Shown piece by piece: positions 63,013 to 64,000 of a stretch of 64,000 bases of DNA. The notes under the pieces are model-generated. The model saw only the letters and a list, made by a program, of their open reading frames with translations. It did no database searches and had not been told where the DNA came from. The position numbers and the translations under genes were made by a program. The stretch's first letter is position 1; each line of letters opens with the position of its first letter. The stretch is from Roseibium aestuarii. GTDB lineage: Bacteria; Pseudomonadota; Alphaproteobacteria; Rhizobiales; Stappiaceae. The stretch is taken from assembly GCF_008477545.1 (NCBI RefSeq), contig NZ_VORA01000002.1, forward strand, positions 682,001-746,000. The letters run 5' to 3'.

Positions 63013-64000
63013 ATGAGCGAAACAAAGACACCCCTCTCGCCGGCGGCCCTCTCCCGCCGGTCCCTGCTCAAGGCGGGCCTGAGTGCAGGCACCCTGGCGG
63101 GAACCGCCGTTGCCGCACGCGCGGCTGGCGATCCGCTGATCACCGAGGTGCAGGACTGGAACCGCTATCTGGGCGACGGCGTGCAGGCCCGTCCCTATGG
63201 CACCCCCTCGCCATACGAAGCCCATGTGGTGCGCCGGGACGTGGAATGGCTGACCGCCGCCACCGAGAGCTCGGTCAATTTCACGCCCCTGCATGAACTT
63301 GACGGCATCATCACCCCCAACGGCCTGTGTTTCGAGCGTCACCATGCCGGCATCGCCGACGTGGATCCGGCCGCGCACCGGCTTATGATCAATGGCCTGG
63401 TCGACACACCGCTGGTCTTCACCATGGAGGACCTCAAGCGCTTCCCCCGCGAGAACCGGCTCTACTTCCTGGAATGCGCGGCCAACTCCGGCATGGAATG
63501 GCGCGGATCCCAGCTCAACGGCTGCCAGTACACCCACGGCATGGTCCATTGCGTGATGTACACGGGCGTGTCGCTGAAGCTCCTCCTCGAGGAGGCCGGC
63601 GTGAAGACTTCGGCCAAGTGGGTGATGCCCGAGGGCGCGGATGCCTCCGCCATGACCCGCTCGATCCCGCTGGAAAAGGCGCTCGACGACTGCCTTGTCG
63701 CCTTCAAGATGAACGGCGAGGCCCTGCGGCCCGAACAGGGCTATCCCCTGCGCCTCGTCGTGCCGGGCTGGGAAGGCAACATGTGGGTGAAATGGCTGCG
63801 CCGCATCGAGGTGGGCGACGAACCCTGGCACCAGCGCGAGGAAACCTCGAAATACACGGACCTTCTGGCCAACGGCAAGGCGCGCCGCTTCACCTGGGTG
63901 ATGGACCCCAAGTCCGTCATCACCAGCCCCAGCCCCCAGGCCCCGATCACCCACGGCAAGGGTCCGCTGGTCATCTCCGGTCTGGCCTGGTCCGGCAACG
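63013..64000 (+). CDS. soxC: SoxC, molybdoprotein subunit of sulfur dehydrogenase, partial (cut by right edge)
   Basis: Translated by hand from ATG at 63013; open to the window end (329 codons). Tat-like signal LSRRSLLKAGLSAG, then the sulfite-oxidase fold: ITPNGLCFERHHAGI, the molybdenum Cys in YFLECAANSGMEWRG, VPGWEGNMWVKWLRRIEVGD. With SoxD it oxidises the SoxY-bound sulfane sulfur. Its presence implies full oxidation of thiosulfate to sulfate without sulfur globules. Confidence 0.94.
   Translation, partial: MSETKTPLSPAALSRRSLLKAGLSAGTLAGTAVAARAAGDPLITEVQDWNRYLGDGVQARPYGTPSPYEAHVVRRDVEWLTAATESSVNFTPLHELDGIITPNGLCFERHHAGIADVDPAAHRLMINGLVDTPLVFTMEDLKRFPRENRLYFLECAANSGMEWRGSQLNGCQYTHGMVHCVMYTGVSLKLLLEEAGVKTSAKWVMPEGADASAMTRSIPLEKALDDCLVAFKMNGEALRPEQGYPLRLVVPGWEGNMWVKWLRRIEVGDEPWHQREETSKYTDLLANGKARRFTWVMDPKSVITSPSPQAPITHGKGPLVISGLAWSGN

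Overview
The window is high-GC DNA from a metabolically versatile alphaproteobacterium. The gene families and order (complete sox order, cyclohexanecarboxylate genes like those of Rhodopseudomonas, many TRAP and Liv-type ABC importers, Tat signals) fit Rhodobacterales or Stappia/Labrenzia-like Hyphomicrobiales; this placement is inference. It is almost wholly coding, in compact operons with ATGA overlaps. I see no rRNA, tRNA, CRISPR array, insertion sequence or phage gene.

Layout. (1) 1-7.1 kb: an AraC-type regulator cut by the left edge, a DUF4915/TIGR03032 protein, and divergent from it a large repeat-rich autotransporter. (2) 7.3-12.4 kb: a spermidine/putrescine-type ABC importer (binding protein, ATPase, two permeases, one with an unusual periplasmic insert) with a coupled unknown gene, then a TPR protein. 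(3) 13.2-22.9 kb: a TetR regulator, a crotonase-fold protein, an acyl-CoA ligase and two hotdog proteins on the plus strand, converging on an alpha/beta hydrolase and a Liv-type ABC importer on the minus strand. The same palindrome sits at both outer ends. (4) 23-32.2 kb: a glucuronoside regulon (mannonate dehydratase, GntR/UxuR-like regulator, beta-glucuronidase, GH31 glycosidase) with a TRAP importer split over a divergent promoter that carries a UxuR-like operator. (5) 32.9-44.5 kb: a full cyclohexanecarboxylate to pimeloyl-CoA pathway (AliA, AliB, BadK, BadH, BadI), a MarR/BadR-like regulator, an extra acyl-CoA dehydrogenase, a quinone-oxidoreductase-like protein and a TRAP importer. Three promoters share one inverted-repeat motif. 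(6) 45.2-52.8 kb: a GntR regulator with two operator copies, then livG-H-M-K-F and a FadD-like ligase. (7) 52.9-64 kb: thiosulfate oxidation: two YeeE/YedE sulfur transporters, a Tat-exported metallo-hydrolase, SoxR, SoxS, SoxV, SoxW, SoxX, SoxY, SoxZ, SoxA, SoxB and the start of SoxC, cut by the right edge.

The logic is repeated: each catabolic block has its own importer, its own CoA ligase or glycosidase, and a local repressor whose probable operator can be read from repeated palindromes. No wholly new multi-gene system is evident. The most unusual items are the bracketing operator pair of block 3, its crotonase without the catalytic glutamates beside a catalytic/non-catalytic hotdog pair, the insert in the polyamine permease, two short leader ORFs coupled to transporter genes, and hairpins placed right after several binding-protein genes.
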